Shown here in pieces: positions 1 through 9,357 of a stretch of DNA of 64,000 bases (position 1 is its first letter; every line of letters starts with the position of its first letter). The notes below the pieces were generated by a model that saw nothing but the letters and a program-made list of their open reading frames with translations, did no database searches and was not told the origin of the DNA. The translations under genes were made by a program, and so were the position numbers. Origin of the DNA: Cryomorpha ignava (lineage in GTDB: Bacteria > Bacteroidota > Bacteroidia > Flavobacteriales_D > Cryomorphaceae); NCBI RefSeq assembly GCF_010686655.1, contig NZ_JAAGVY010000028.1, positions 1 through 64,000 on the forward strand. Reading direction: 5' to 3'.

Positions 1-75
1 AAAACCGATTTTGGAACAACCATTAACAATATCCCAAATATCAAACGGTTAAATCAATTTCTTGAGGAAGATTAA
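1..75 (+). CDS. 3' end of an unidentified gene (partial)
   Basis: Frame 1 is open from the window edge to a TAA stop, giving 24 residues that end in NQFLEED. The composition looks like genuine coding sequence, but the fragment is too short to assign to a family. It runs convergently with the minus-strand epimerase gene that follows. The 123 bases between the two stops (76-198) are AT-rich, and I see no gene or clear hairpin there. Confidence 0.5.
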   Translation, partial: KTDFGTTINNIPNIKRLNQFLEED

Positions 76-198
76 AAGAATAAATATCATGTTTTAGTGT
101 ACTTTTAGATGTGCGAAACTTTAGTAAATTATATACAACTACCTCTAATTTAAATGTGATTTATTGTAATTACTCTTTCCGGGAAAAACGCCACATTA

Positions 199-1110
199 TC
201 AAGCCATCTTACCAACAAAAAACCTAAGCTCATCCAAAAAGGTCTCTTTATTCTCGCCAATTAAATCAAGCACATCGCTATCAGGTTTTACTTTTATTTG
301 GCGCAAGCTAAGCTGCTGATCAACATAAAGCATCTCCATTGCTGGAAAGATTTCTTTTAGTGAATAGGCAACATCATTAATACTTAAATTTCTGTCTATC
401 AAATCATAATGTAGCCCGGCATCCTTTTCAAAAAGCAGTTTTTCCATAAAATCAACAACTCGGTTTATGCCGACAAAGGCTCTACCCTGGTCTCCGTTTC
501 CATTAATGGTTACGCGACCCACATTCTTGGCGTCAAAAACAAATTTATTTATTACAGCATCAAAGCGCATACTTCGTGAGTAGCCGTAAACATTGGCACA
601 TCTCACAATCGAAACAGCTTTTTTAGACTTGAGTCTCTCCACATGCCTTTCACCGTTCAACTTTGAAATTCCGTAAAACGTTTTCGGTGTTGTAGGCGTA
701 TCTCCACCCACTTCGTCCTCACTGGAACCGTACACGCTAACGCTGCTCATATAAATCAAACGCTGGCAATCAGATTCTTCTACGGCGTAAGCTAATTCAG
801 CTGTTCCCCAGTTGTTTACCTGGTCAAATAGATGGGGGCTTTGATCGGCAAAAGGTGTGGTAACTTTTGCAGCCAGATGAATTACCGCATCAACTTTCGC
901 GACTTCTTTGCGGAGGGTATAAGAGTCTAATACGTCTGCTTCCGCGAATGAGACCTTGGAAGTGAGCTTATGATCGCCCAAAAAGAAATTAAAATTCTTG
1001 CGACTCAGGTTGTCATATACCCGAATGGATGACACGTCAGGATGATGCATCAGTCTGCTGCAAAGCTCGGTACCAATGTATCCGGCACCACCGGTAATCA
1101 ATATTTTCAT
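199..1110 (-). CDS. NAD-dependent epimerase/dehydratase (extended SDR family)
   Basis: This 303-residue protein has the layout of an extended short-chain dehydrogenase that acts on nucleotide sugars or similar substrates in the cytoplasm. A Rossmann nucleotide-binding motif, GGAGYIG, lies at residues 7-13. The catalytic pair is Y146-xxx-K150 (YGISK), preceded by the conserved SSVSVYG serine segment near 122-128. A DVLD segment near 59-62 fits the adenine-binding acidic loop. The start codon directly abuts the stop of the upstream cysH-like gene, so the two are probably co-transcribed. The substrate cannot be read from sequence. A sugar-nucleotide epimerase or reductase is the likely class, but sulfoquinovose-type or other sulfur-linked chemistry is not excluded by the neighbour. 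Confidence 0.85.
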   Translation of the reverse strand: MKILITGGAGYIGTELCSRLMHHPDVSSIRVYDNLSRKNFNFFLGDHKLTSKVSFAEADVLDSYTLRKEVAKVDAVIHLAAKVTTPFADQSPHLFDQVNNWGTAELAYAVEESDCQRLIYMSSVSVYGSSEDEVGGDTPTTPKTFYGISKLNGERHVERLKSKKAVSIVRCANVYGYSRSMRFDAVINKFVFDAKNVGRVTINGNGDQGRAFVGINRVVDFMEKLLFEKDAGLHYDLIDRNLSINDVAYSLKEIFPAMEMLYVDQQLSLRQIKVKPDSDVLDLIGENKETFLDELRFFVGKMA

Positions 1111-1764
1111 TTATTTCTCTACTAAGTCGGTGTGCAGACCACATTCAGTCTTGTTCATTCCAAACCAGCGTGCTTCGCGGGCATCGTTTGGCATAGCTTT
1201 GCGCGTACATGGCTCACAGCCAATACTCGAATAGCCTTTCTCATCAAGCGGATGACGTGGCAAATTGTGTTTTTTAATATAGTCGAAAATGTTTTTTCCG
1301 CTCCACTCAAGCATCGGATGAAAACGCATCGCTCCCTGCCCTGCCGTTTGGAAAGTCTTCATGGTTTTCCGGTTGGCATTTTGGTCACGTCGTACCCCAT
1401 TAATCCATACATCATGGGTTTTTAAAAGATTTTCTGTCGGCTTTACCTTGTTGATTTGGCAGCAATAATCCGGATTTGATGTGAAGAGCATATTTCCCAA
1501 GCTGTCTCGCTGCTGAATTTTTGGAATATCAGAAAAAATACTCCGTATTTCAATGTCAAACTCCTTTGCTAGCTCATCTTTAAAAGCCAGTGTTTCAGGA
1601 AATAGAAACCCGGTATTTAAGCAATAAACCGGAATATCCAGACCACTGCGGGCAATGATGTGAATTAGCGGAATAGAATGTGTTTGAAACGACGACGTCA
1701 CGAAAAGTGACTTGCCCTCGTTTTTTAGTTTATTGATATTTTCAATAATTTCTTCTACTTGCAT
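1111..1764 (-). CDS. cysH: APS/PAPS reductase, thioredoxin-dependent (CysH family)
   Basis: This 217-residue enzyme of assimilatory sulfate reduction reduces adenylyl sulfate (or PAPS) to sulfite with thioredoxin as electron donor. Numbering from the preferred start, the sequence has a PP-loop-like SSFQTHS segment near residue 24, the cysteine pair C101-C102, the CEPC motif C183/C186, and the C-terminal ECGLH motif with catalytic C208. The CC...CxxC arrangement is the [4Fe-4S] signature that marks the APS-using type. An in-frame ATG 30 bases upstream also exists. I prefer 1764 because a promoter-like box lies inside that extension. The gene abuts the SDR gene downstream. No other sulfate-assimilation gene is visible in the window. 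Confidence 0.9.
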   Translation of the reverse strand: MQVEEIIENINKLKNEGKSLFVTSSFQTHSIPLIHIIARSGLDIPVYCLNTGFLFPETLAFKDELAKEFDIEIRSIFSDIPKIQQRDSLGNMLFTSNPDYCCQINKVKPTENLLKTHDVWINGVRRDQNANRKTMKTFQTAGQGAMRFHPMLEWSGKNIFDYIKKHNLPRHPLDEKGYSSIGCEPCTRKAMPNDAREARWFGMNKTECGLHTDLVEK

Positions 1765-1771
1765 AGTGGTG

Positions 1772-1779
1772 CGAAAGTA
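1772..1779 (-). promoter_or_regulatory. Candidate -7 promoter box for cysH
   Basis: The minus strand reads TACTTTCG, matching the Bacteroidota -7 consensus TAnnTTyG, 8 bases before the preferred cysH start. A TTTG lies about 16 bases further upstream, somewhat closer than the usual -33 spacing. The position argues against the longer cysH reading frame that would start at 1794. Confidence 0.4.
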
Positions 1780-1830
1780 CAGATTGTGAACCAAAAAGAG
1801 ATTGTTTTATCTCATTGTTTGAAATCCACC

Positions 1831-3219
1831 TCAACGAACAGAACTTTTCTTAATCTCATCAATAAGTTGATTCCCTGCATCGCTTGCCTGATTTACAGCC
1901 ACAAACCGCCCACCGCCTTCGTCAACAAGCTGATTCATTTGCTTTGTGGTAAATGGCCCGCATTTTATTCCCAGCACTGATAGCTGAATATTTTTTCGCT
2001 TGTATTTTGATGTATAATTCATCGCTTTGTCTACCCCTTCATTAAAGGCGCCGTCAGTAGCGAGAATAATTTGATTGTTTCCGTTATCTACGAAATGGCT
2101 CATTGCCACACTCCCTGCTTTATTGATTGCTTTTGCTCCCGCTGTTCCTCCGCCCGGCTCAAGCGCGAGTATAGCAGCTATACAAGCATCGCGATCCAGA
2201 TTGCTTTCTGTTTCTATGATTACATTCGTTTCATTAGAATAGCTGATAAGCGAAAATCGGTCAACAGGTCGCAACACATCAAGCAATTCTACCATAGCGA
2301 TTTTTAGCAGATCAAGTTTGCCATCCTTTTTCATTGATGTGGAAACATCTACCAGAAAAACCAAATTGTTTTGCTTAAAACCACTTAAAGGAAGTACTGA
2401 ATTTTCAGGCTCTACTGGTATGGGAATATCTCTCGGGGTTTGCTCAACCGTCGGCGTACTTAACGGTTTTGGCTCAACAGGAATTTCAATTTCTTCCTCC
2501 TCCAAGGCAACCTCTTCGTCTTCAATAACATACTCTTTAATGGCTTCCTCGTAAATAATCTCTTTCGCCTCAAGCATGGCGAGTAAATGCGAATTTACAG
2601 CATTTACATAGAGTGCTGTATCCATTTGAAAACCATTGTGTTGTATCGAGAAAAAATATCTGCCGTAAGGCAATTGCGCCGATACTTCGCCGTGTTGATT
2701 TGTAGAAAGATTATCAATTTTTCTTCCATCCTTATACACCGCTATTTCAGCTTCTTCAACAGGGATATTTTTGATCAATTCGCGAACTGAAATATGAAAT
2801 TGATTGTCGTTGGCGGCCGTATTGCTTCCAAAATCAGGACATGGAATCAGGCTGCTTGCTGCAAATGTGGATTCGCCTTTGATTTCAATCATTTCCGGTT
2901 TCGCCCATGGGCTAGCGTGCACTGCCAGATCAATGCTAAATTTTCCTTCTGCCTTTGGGCTCACCGCCACACGAATAAATTCAGATTTGCCGGCTATCAC
3001 GGTTTTTGCCGAAAGTTTTATGTCAGTATTTTTTGGCCCTTCTACTCTAAAGATTACCGCATCGGCACTGCCCGAATTGCGAATTTCAAAGTCAACCCAG
3101 TTGGGATCGGCCCGGCGCAAAATACCAAAATCTTTCACTTTATCAACCATGGCGAGCTGCGCCGAAGCCGATAAAATCAAAACACTAAAAAGAAAACTTA
3201 AACTCATTTTTCGCGCCAT
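1831..3219 (-). CDS. Secreted von Willebrand factor A domain protein
   Basis: This 462-residue exported protein has a signal peptide (basic MARK, hydrophobic stretch, cut near ASAQ at 18-21). It has an N-terminal beta-rich region resembling DUF1573/ASPM-type Ig-like domains (about 25-120) and a carboxypeptidase-regulatory-like segment (about 140-210). An acidic and proline-rich linker (about 220-275) leads to a C-terminal VWA domain. The metal site looks complete: D291-V-S293-T-S295, T359 in GGGTAG, and D389 in ATDG. VWA domains bind ligands through a divalent cation, but the ligand is unknown. It overlaps the upstream GH3 gene by 16 bases, so co-expression is likely. An internal ATG at codon 5 would give an ATGA overlap, but it would remove the basic residues of the signal peptide. 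Confidence 0.8.
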   Translation of the reverse strand: MARKMSLSFLFSVLILSASAQLAMVDKVKDFGILRRADPNWVDFEIRNSGSADAVIFRVEGPKNTDIKLSAKTVIAGKSEFIRVAVSPKAEGKFSIDLAVHASPWAKPEMIEIKGESTFAASSLIPCPDFGSNTAANDNQFHISVRELIKNIPVEEAEIAVYKDGRKIDNLSTNQHGEVSAQLPYGRYFFSIQHNGFQMDTALYVNAVNSHLLAMLEAKEIIYEEAIKEYVIEDEEVALEEEEIEIPVEPKPLSTPTVEQTPRDIPIPVEPENSVLPLSGFKQNNLVFLVDVSTSMKKDGKLDLLKIAMVELLDVLRPVDRFSLISYSNETNVIIETESNLDRDACIAAILALEPGGGTAGAKAINKAGSVAMSHFVDNGNNQIILATDGAFNEGVDKAMNYTSKYKRKNIQLSVLGIKCGPFTTKQMNQLVDEGGGRFVAVNQASDAGNQLIDEIKKSSVR

Positions 3220-4703
3220 TCTGTAAGTACATCGGCAATTTTGCGGTCGTTGCTCAATCTGGGAACTTTATTCTGGCCACCAAGCTTGCCCTGCGATTTC
3301 ATGTAGGCATTAAACGCGTCTTGCTTCAAAGATGTTATCCGAAGGGGTCGAAGAATTTTCCCATTTATCAAATCAGCGTAGTAAGCATTCCTCTTTTGCA
3401 TCGTTTTATCTATGCTTTCCGCAAATGCAGTCATGTTTTCGGGCGCTTTCGCGAAAGCGATGAACCACTCATGATAGGGCAGACCTTCAGTAGGATTGAG
3501 CTCAGGTGCAACCGTAAATTCTATCACCTCGGCAGGATATTTTTCAACCGCTTCGCGAAGTGCCGCTTCAACTTCTTCTGCAATGACGTGCTCACCAAAA
3601 GCCGAAGTAAAATGCTTAATCCTTCCGGTAACGAGAATTTTATAAGGGTTTAGCGAAGTAAACTTCACCGTATCGCCAATGCTGTAGGCCCACAAACCAG
3701 CATTTGTAGAGAGTATCAAAGCGTAATTTTTATCGACCTCCACTTCAGCGAGTGATATACGGGGTGGATTTTCATCAAAATAATTTTCGGCAGGAATAAA
3801 TTCAAAAAATATTCCCGCATCGACATTTAGCAGGAGCGAAGAATCGTTTTGATCGTCTTGGAAAGCGATAAATCCCTCGCTGGAAGGATAGGTTTCTATG
3901 CTATCTACTCTTTTGCCTATCAGTTTTTCGAACCGGCTGCGGTAAGGCTCAAAGTTTACACCGCCATATACAAAGAGGTTGAAATTTGGAAAAACCTCTT
4001 TGATATGCTGCTTACCCGATCGCGTGAGAATGCGTTCAAAATAAAACTGAACCCAGCTCGGAATCCCCGAAATTAGGGTCATATCTTCATTTATAGTTTC
4101 ATCTATTATCGCATCTACTTTTGTTTCCCAATCGTCAATGCTATTCGTTTTAAGACTCGGCAATCGATTTTTTTGCAAATAGGCAGGAATGTGATGCGCC
4201 ACAATTCCCGAAAGGCGACCGGTAGCAATTCCGTTTTTCTCTGTCATTACCGGGCTTCCCTGCAAGAAAATCATTTTCCCATCAACAAAATCCGCATTTC
4301 CTGTTTGACTAATATAGAGCAAAAGTGCATCGCGGGCAGCGGTAAGGTGATGTCCCATCGACTCTTTCGAAATGGGAATATACTTCGTACCGGAAGTCGT
4401 TCCAGATGTTTTTGAAAAATATTTAGGTAATCCCGGCCAAAAAATATCAGCCTCACCATTCACAAGTCTGTCGAAATACGGTTTCAATGCTTCGTAATCG
4501 CGTACAGGAACCAATTTTTTAAAATCACTATATGATTTAATCGTACTAAAATCATGATCCTTGCCAAATTGGGTATCCTTGGCCTTATCGGTAATTTTTA
4601 AGAGCGTTTGGTTTTGCCGATTTACCGCATCCTTTTTCCAGGCATCGACCTTTTTTCGGGTTTGCTTCGCAATGATTTTACCGAAGAATTTTTTTAGGCT
4701 CAT
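3204..4703 (-). CDS. GH3-family acyl-adenylating enzyme
   Basis: This 499-residue protein belongs to the GH3 (auxin-responsive promoter) family of the adenylate-forming superfamily. The plant members join amino acids to acyl acids such as indole-3-acetate or jasmonate. The visible signatures are the P-loop-like TSGTTSGT at 99-106, the YPSSEGF segment in the middle (A5-like) and the YSIGDTVKFT segment (A7-like), followed by a C-terminal cap domain. Length fits the family. GH3 members are common in Bacteroidota, but their substrates there are largely unknown. No amino-acid or auxin metabolism genes are adjacent. The next gene, for a secreted VWA protein, overlaps its end. Confidence 0.85.
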   Translation of the reverse strand: MSLKKFFGKIIAKQTRKKVDAWKKDAVNRQNQTLLKITDKAKDTQFGKDHDFSTIKSYSDFKKLVPVRDYEALKPYFDRLVNGEADIFWPGLPKYFSKTSGTTSGTKYIPISKESMGHHLTAARDALLLYISQTGNADFVDGKMIFLQGSPVMTEKNGIATGRLSGIVAHHIPAYLQKNRLPSLKTNSIDDWETKVDAIIDETINEDMTLISGIPSWVQFYFERILTRSGKQHIKEVFPNFNLFVYGGVNFEPYRSRFEKLIGKRVDSIETYPSSEGFIAFQDDQNDSSLLLNVDAGIFFEFIPAENYFDENPPRISLAEVEVDKNYALILSTNAGLWAYSIGDTVKFTSLNPYKILVTGRIKHFTSAFGEHVIAEEVEAALREAVEKYPAEVIEFTVAPELNPTEGLPYHEWFIAFAKAPENMTAFAESIDKTMQKRNAYYADLINGKILRPLRITSLKQDAFNAYMKSQGKLGGQNKVPRLSNDRKIADVLTEWREK

Positions 4704-5161
4704 GTGCAGAGTTGAAGTATTAATTGGTGTTCAGAGCGTGTTGTAGTCTGAATTTCCAAATATAGCGTTATATGGTTTAATTGGTGAATTCCTCAGCAAA
4801 GCTTTATTTATATTGCTCCGAAGCTTTCGCAAAAGCGCAAAGAGTTATAGCTCTGGAGGCTCACGCAAAATTAGAGAGAAAAAAAACACGCTCCATATTG
4901 ACTTCTCACGGTCGAAAGGTCGCAAATTTTAGATCAAGCCACAGACAAGGGAAATTTTAGCTAAAGCTCGAAAAAAAGGCAGAAAGAGCGCATATTGATC
5001 TCGCCACCCTTTCGCAGGTTTTGTCTTTTCGCAGCGCGAAGCCCACTTTGCGCCTTTATTCGCTTTGCTCACCCTTCGGGCTCCTTTTAGTCGTGAAATC
5101 GCTATCGCTAAGTTGCGGCTTTGCGTGAAACCCTTTTTGCGAGAAACCTTTAAGACAAATC
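4704..5161. other. Non-coding gap of 458 bases
   Basis: This gap lies between the GH3 start and the stop of the upstream M23 gene, both minus strand. Near 4757 it holds a promoter-like box for GH3. The rest is rich in short CG-containing words such as TTTCGCAAAAGCG and CTAAAGCTCG. I find no convincing reading frame, RNA gene or long repeat. Similar short words recur in the gap at 39950-40502, suggesting decayed intergenic repeats. Confidence 0.5.
4757..4764 (-). promoter_or_regulatory. Candidate -7 promoter box for the GH3 gene
   Basis: The minus strand reads TATATTTG, an exact TAnnTTTG match, about 53 bases upstream of the GH3 start. No clear TTG was found at the -33 distance. Confidence 0.4.
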
Positions 5162-6052
5162 TTAACTTGAAAAAGCAATAAAATCTTGGGGATCAAGCGG
5201 AGAGCCATTGTACCAAAGTTCAAAATGCAAATGCGGCCCGTCGGTCAGTTCGCCCGAATTCCCAATAATAGCAATACTCTCGCCGGCAACTACCTGATCT
5301 CCCACATTTTTGAGCAGGGCAGAGTTGTGCTTGTAAATTGAAATCAGATTATTTGAGTGCTGTATTTGGATAACATTCCCGCCATCGCTGGTAAAAGAAG
5401 CCATAATAACGGTGCCGTCGTAAACGGCTTTTATAGCTTCACCTTCTTGTGCTGCAACATCCACACCCAAGTGCCCAATAGCCGAATTAAACGATGAGGT
5501 AACGGTTCCCCGAATGGGTGTGAAAAACAAGACTCCCGGCAGACCTAAGAACGCTGAAGATGTAGCGTTTTGTGTTGTTAGGGCATACTGCTCTTTCGAT
5601 TCAATTTCTGCCCGAAGCAACGAATCTTCTTTCGATACCGAAAAATCAAGTCCCGTATAAACTTTTGTTTCCCCATCGCCTTCCACATCGGTGCTGTCTT
5701 TGCCAATTGTACCGTTTAAAATATGCTGCAGGTTTACGAAATAAGCTTGATACTGATCCTGTGCCTCTTCCAGTGAATCGGCTTTAAGAGCAGCATTCAA
5801 CGCATTGAGCCGCATATTGGTATCGCTGTATCCGGGAATGTACTCTTTTAGCGGCGTGAACAGAACGAGCGATACAACCACAGCTGTAATAATCACAAAT
5901 ACCAGCGCCACTCCGGCAATAACGTTCAGTGGAGTAAGAAATGCGGAGAAGCGCTCATCGAAAGTCGCATCATTAATAATCACAAGCCGATACTTATTGC
6001 GGAGCTTGCGAATTAATTTCTTGCGTTCTTTTGGATTTTTCTTTGCCATCAA
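5162..6052 (-). CDS. Membrane-anchored M23 family metallopeptidase
   Basis: This 296-residue cell-envelope peptidase probably cuts peptidoglycan cross-links, or acts as a LytM-type regulator. A basic N-terminus is followed by one membrane segment at about 43-66. A periplasmic helical stretch (about 75-160) leads to the LytM/M23 domain. All zinc and catalytic residues appear present: H194 and D198 in HLGVD, and H274 and H276 in HLHFE. ATG codons 1 and 2 are both possible starts. It is transcribed away from sprE, with 118 bases between the two starts. Confidence 0.9.
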   Translation of the reverse strand: MMAKKNPKERKKLIRKLRNKYRLVIINDATFDERFSAFLTPLNVIAGVALVFVIITAVVVSLVLFTPLKEYIPGYSDTNMRLNALNAALKADSLEEAQDQYQAYFVNLQHILNGTIGKDSTDVEGDGETKVYTGLDFSVSKEDSLLRAEIESKEQYALTTQNATSSAFLGLPGVLFFTPIRGTVTSSFNSAIGHLGVDVAAQEGEAIKAVYDGTVIMASFTSDGGNVIQIQHSNNLISIYKHNSALLKNVGDQVVAGESIAIIGNSGELTDGPHLHFELWYNGSPLDPQDFIAFSS

Positions 6053-6170
6053 TTTTCAATCGGGCGTAAATATCTGAAATTTAAATTGGCGGAATTACCA
6101 CATTAGTTTCTAAGTTCTTAAAAAATGCAATAATTTTGTAATCTTTGAGTTAAACGCTTACCCAAAGTAT

Positions 6171-8876
6171 TTGATATTGAAAATTACATCTTTATATAGA
6201 CTCACTTTTTTGCTTTTTGTTGCCGCGATGGTTGTGTTAAGTGGCTGTTCGCGAAAAAAATCGGGCTTTACCCATCGGCTTTATCACAATACTACTTCGC
6301 ATTATAACTGGTATTTTAATGCCAATGAAATGATGAAGCAGACCCAAAATCAACTCTGGTTAAGCAAGGAAGATGATTATTTGGAGCTTTTACCCGTTTA
6401 TGTTTTGCCAGATGAAACGGCTCAAAAAGGTCTGTATCCCCAAATGGACGAAATAATTGATAAGTGCAGTACGGTAATAGACCGCCACAGCATGGAAATC
6501 AAGAAAAAAGAATACAATAAATGGATAGACGATAATTTTTTGCTTATCGGTATTGCCAATTATTACAAAGGAAAATATGCTACGGCACAAGAAATGTTCT
6601 CGTACTGCGCCAAGAAGTATAAGGGTCAGGAGTCGCGCTTTGATGCCGCCCTTTGGCTTGCCCGCACTTATGTAGAGCAAAAACAATACAATAAAGCACT
6701 TACTGTTCTTTCGGTAGTAGAAAAAGATGAGAGTAAGGATAGACCTAAAGATTTTTTGGCCAATTTTGAAACGGTGTATAGCGATTTATACCTCAGACAG
6801 GAGCGCTATAAAGATGCCGAGCCGCACCTCGAAGATGCTGCCCGTCTTACTACCGATAAACAAATGAAAGCACGCCTGACATTTATTCTCGCCCAAGTGT
6901 ATAAGGAGCAAAATAAATCGCAGCAGGCAATTGATGCTTACGCAGATGTTATTAAGCAGCGACCAGCTTACGAGATGGAGTTTTACGCTAAAATAAGCCA
7001 GGCGCTGGCTTACGACCGCCGGCTCGATCCGCAAAAAATTATGGATATGCTTTGGGCTATGGCCAAAGATGAAAAGAACGAGGAGTATTACGATCAGATT
7101 TATTACGCTCTAGCCGAAATAGAAATTGAGAATCAAAATATTCCGGAGGGGATTACGCTTTTAAAAACATCGGCTCAAAAGAGTATAAATAATCCGCGGC
7201 AAAAAGGAAAAAGCTTTCTGCGCCTGGCCGAAATTTACTTTATAGATCGCGAATACGTGCTTGCCAAGAATTATTATGACAGCACCGCTACCTATCTACC
7301 CGAAGAATATCCCGGTTATGAGACTATTGTTGCCACAGGCGCGTCGCTAAATGATTTGGTAACGAATATTTTCACAGTACAATACAACGACAGCATTATT
7401 GCTCTGGCGATGATGGATGACAAAGACCGTGACAAAAAGCTCCTCCGCATGATTGCCGATCTGGAGGCAGAAGAAGATCGCAAAAAGCAGGAAGAACTTG
7501 CAGCATTGGAAAGAATTCAAAATGCCGTTCCCACCGGGGGCGATAAAGGCCGAGGGGGAGGCGGTAAATCCTGGTATTTCTATAATTCCTCAACTGTGGG
7601 AAGCGGTTTTCAGGAGTTTAAACGCATTTGGGGTCAGCGGAAGCTGGAAGACGATTGGCGCAGATTGACTAAAACAACCTTTGCCGGTGGTGATGGAACT
7701 ATGGGAGCCGATTCCGATTCGCTTTTAGCGGAAATGGGGCAAGAAAAATCGAATGTGAAATCGCTTGACGAGTACCTCGCCGAGCTTCCGCAAAGCGATG
7801 CAGAAATAGCAGCGGCCCACAACAAAATTATCGAAGCTCTTTACGATATCGGCACCATTTATAAAGAGCGCCTCAAAGACGACGACAATGCCATAGAGTC
7901 TTTTCTGCGTATAGCCAATGAGTACGATACAAGCGCGGTGGCACCTCAGGCATACTATCAGCTTTACCGAATCTATCTCGAAAAAGAGCAGGCTGGTGGG
8001 TTTGTTGGAACGGGTTATAAAGACAATTCGGCTTATTATAAAGATGTTATTCTATCAGATTATCCCGATAGCGAATTTGCAAAACTTATTCTCGATCCCG
8101 GTTTTATTACATCGGCAAATCAGCGGTACCAAGCTGAAAAGGCCATATATGAAGAAACTTATAAAAAATACAACAGGAGGCAGTACACTGATGTGCTCAT
8201 AGCGTGTAATACCGTAATACAGGAAGAGCCCAATAATAATTTTATCTCTAAGTATTACCTTATTAAAGCACTTACCGTGGGCGCTCGCAGAGATGCGGAC
8301 AATTATGAAACTCTGCTGCGCGAAATAATTGTAAAGTTTAAGGGTACTCCCGAGGCAGAAAAAGCTGCTGAACTTTTGGGTGAGCTCAATAAACTAAAAG
8401 CAGAGCTTGCGCGAAACAAGAAAAACGATGACAATACCAACAATGCTGATGCCGACGGCGATGCAACTGCCGCTATTAACGATGCAGCAAGTGAAGAGGA
8501 TATTGCAATGTTTACCTACGAAGAAGCTTCTGAACACTTTTTTGCCCTTATTTTTCCAAAACCAGATGGCGACGCGACTAAATTAAAAAGCACCATTGGT
8601 AATTTTAATACTGAGTTTTTTAGAAACGAAAAGTTGCGCATTACCAATAGCTTTATTGACCGCGACCACCAAATCATTATTGTTCGTAGCTTTGCAGATC
8701 GCGCCGCCGCAATGGACTTCTACAATACCTTTATGGTTAATGACGATATCCTCAAAGAAATAAACGGGGTGCAGAGTTATCAAAAATTCGTAATTTCAAC
8801 CAAGAATTTTACTGTTTTGTTCAGAAATAAGAACGCAGACGTATATCAACAGTTTTTCGAAAGTAAATACTTGTGA
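6171..8876 (+). CDS. sprE: SprE/PorW-like TPR lipoprotein of the type IX secretion and gliding machinery
   Basis: This 901-residue lipoprotein has a signal peptide ending in the lipobox LSGC (cysteine near residue 26). It is followed by the family's characteristic GFTHRLYHNTTSHYNWYFNANEM-type start, tetratricopeptide-like repeats (about 130-400), a low-complexity charged region (about 430-560), further TPR-like helices and a C-terminal region. SprE/PorW proteins sit at the outer membrane and are needed for T9SS secretion, and for gliding in gliding species. The start is TTG at 6171 or TTG at 6177; no ATG fits. T9SS substrates are encoded at 22.7, 59.6 and 61.4 kb. A bactofilin gene follows after 22 bases. 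Confidence 0.85.
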   Translation: MILKITSLYRLTFLLFVAAMVVLSGCSRKKSGFTHRLYHNTTSHYNWYFNANEMMKQTQNQLWLSKEDDYLELLPVYVLPDETAQKGLYPQMDEIIDKCSTVIDRHSMEIKKKEYNKWIDDNFLLIGIANYYKGKYATAQEMFSYCAKKYKGQESRFDAALWLARTYVEQKQYNKALTVLSVVEKDESKDRPKDFLANFETVYSDLYLRQERYKDAEPHLEDAARLTTDKQMKARLTFILAQVYKEQNKSQQAIDAYADVIKQRPAYEMEFYAKISQALAYDRRLDPQKIMDMLWAMAKDEKNEEYYDQIYYALAEIEIENQNIPEGITLLKTSAQKSINNPRQKGKSFLRLAEIYFIDREYVLAKNYYDSTATYLPEEYPGYETIVATGASLNDLVTNIFTVQYNDSIIALAMMDDKDRDKKLLRMIADLEAEEDRKKQEELAALERIQNAVPTGGDKGRGGGGKSWYFYNSSTVGSGFQEFKRIWGQRKLEDDWRRLTKTTFAGGDGTMGADSDSLLAEMGQEKSNVKSLDEYLAELPQSDAEIAAAHNKIIEALYDIGTIYKERLKDDDNAIESFLRIANEYDTSAVAPQAYYQLYRIYLEKEQAGGFVGTGYKDNSAYYKDVILSDYPDSEFAKLILDPGFITSANQRYQAEKAIYEETYKKYNRRQYTDVLIACNTVIQEEPNNNFISKYYLIKALTVGARRDADNYETLLREIIVKFKGTPEAEKAAELLGELNKLKAELARNKKNDDNTNNADADGDATAAINDAASEEDIAMFTYEEASEHFFALIFPKPDGDATKLKSTIGNFNTEFFRNEKLRITNSFIDRDHQIIIVRSFADRAAAMDFYNTFMVNDDILKEINGVQSYQKFVISTKNFTVLFRNKNADVYQQFFESKYL

Positions 8877-8898
8877 TATACATCTTAACTAAATAAAC

Positions 8899-9357
8899 AT
8901 GTTTAAAAGCACAAATCAACGAGATATGGCGAAGACAAACGAAACTCACTCACCTGAGCAATTAAACCGCATAGTAGCGGGCACTAAAATAGAAGGAGTA
9001 ATCGTTTCGGATAACAATATTCGGATAGATGGAACGGTAAAAGGCACCATTACTGCCAAGGGCAGATTGGTGGTGGGCCCCACCGGAAAAATAGAAGGAG
9101 AAGTGATTTGTGAAAATGCCGATATTGAAGGTGCGCTAACTGGTACTATTACTGTAAATGGCATCCTTTCGCTTAAGTCTACTGCCCGTCTTGAATGTGA
9201 TATTACCACCAAGAAACTGGCCATTGAGCCCGGTGCCGTATTCAGCGGTAAGTGTGTAATGGGTGGCGGCGTAGTAAAAGACATGAAGCAAAGCATGGAA
9301 GATCAGGGGCGTCAACGAGTTCAAGACTCATCTCATGCCCAGTCAAAAGAAAGATAG
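8899..9357 (+). CDS. Bactofilin (polymer-forming cytoskeletal protein)
   Basis: This 152-residue protein has a central beta-helix of about 100 residues built from short repeats rich in Val, Ile and Gly (GTKIEGVI, IDGTVKGTI, VGPTGKIEGEV, IEGALTGTI). Charged flexible tails lie on both sides. Bactofilins form nucleotide-independent filaments that support cell shape or localise envelope enzymes, and they are often next to M23 peptidases. One is encoded about 2.8 kb upstream. An internal ATG at 8926 is an alternative start. Its 3' end overlaps atpZ by 23 bases in another frame, linking it to the ATP synthase cluster. Confidence 0.9.
   Translation: MFKSTNQRDMAKTNETHSPEQLNRIVAGTKIEGVIVSDNNIRIDGTVKGTITAKGRLVVGPTGKIEGEVICENADIEGALTGTITVNGILSLKSTARLECDITTKKLAIEPGAVFSGKCVMGGGVVKDMKQSMEDQGRQRVQDSSHAQSKER

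Noticed and set aside
1795-1830. GAGAT/ATCTC inverted repeat between cysH and the VWA gene as a terminator
   Set aside because: A five-base stem with an AT-rich loop is too weak to support.
2804-3226. 140-codon plus-strand open frame opposite the VWA gene
   Set aside because: It lies entirely antisense to a well-supported secreted VWA protein and shows no domain, signal or start context of its own.
8946-9296. 116-codon minus-strand frame within the bactofilin gene
   Set aside because: It mirrors the repetitive beta-helix coding sequence. The bactofilin frame has clear family features.
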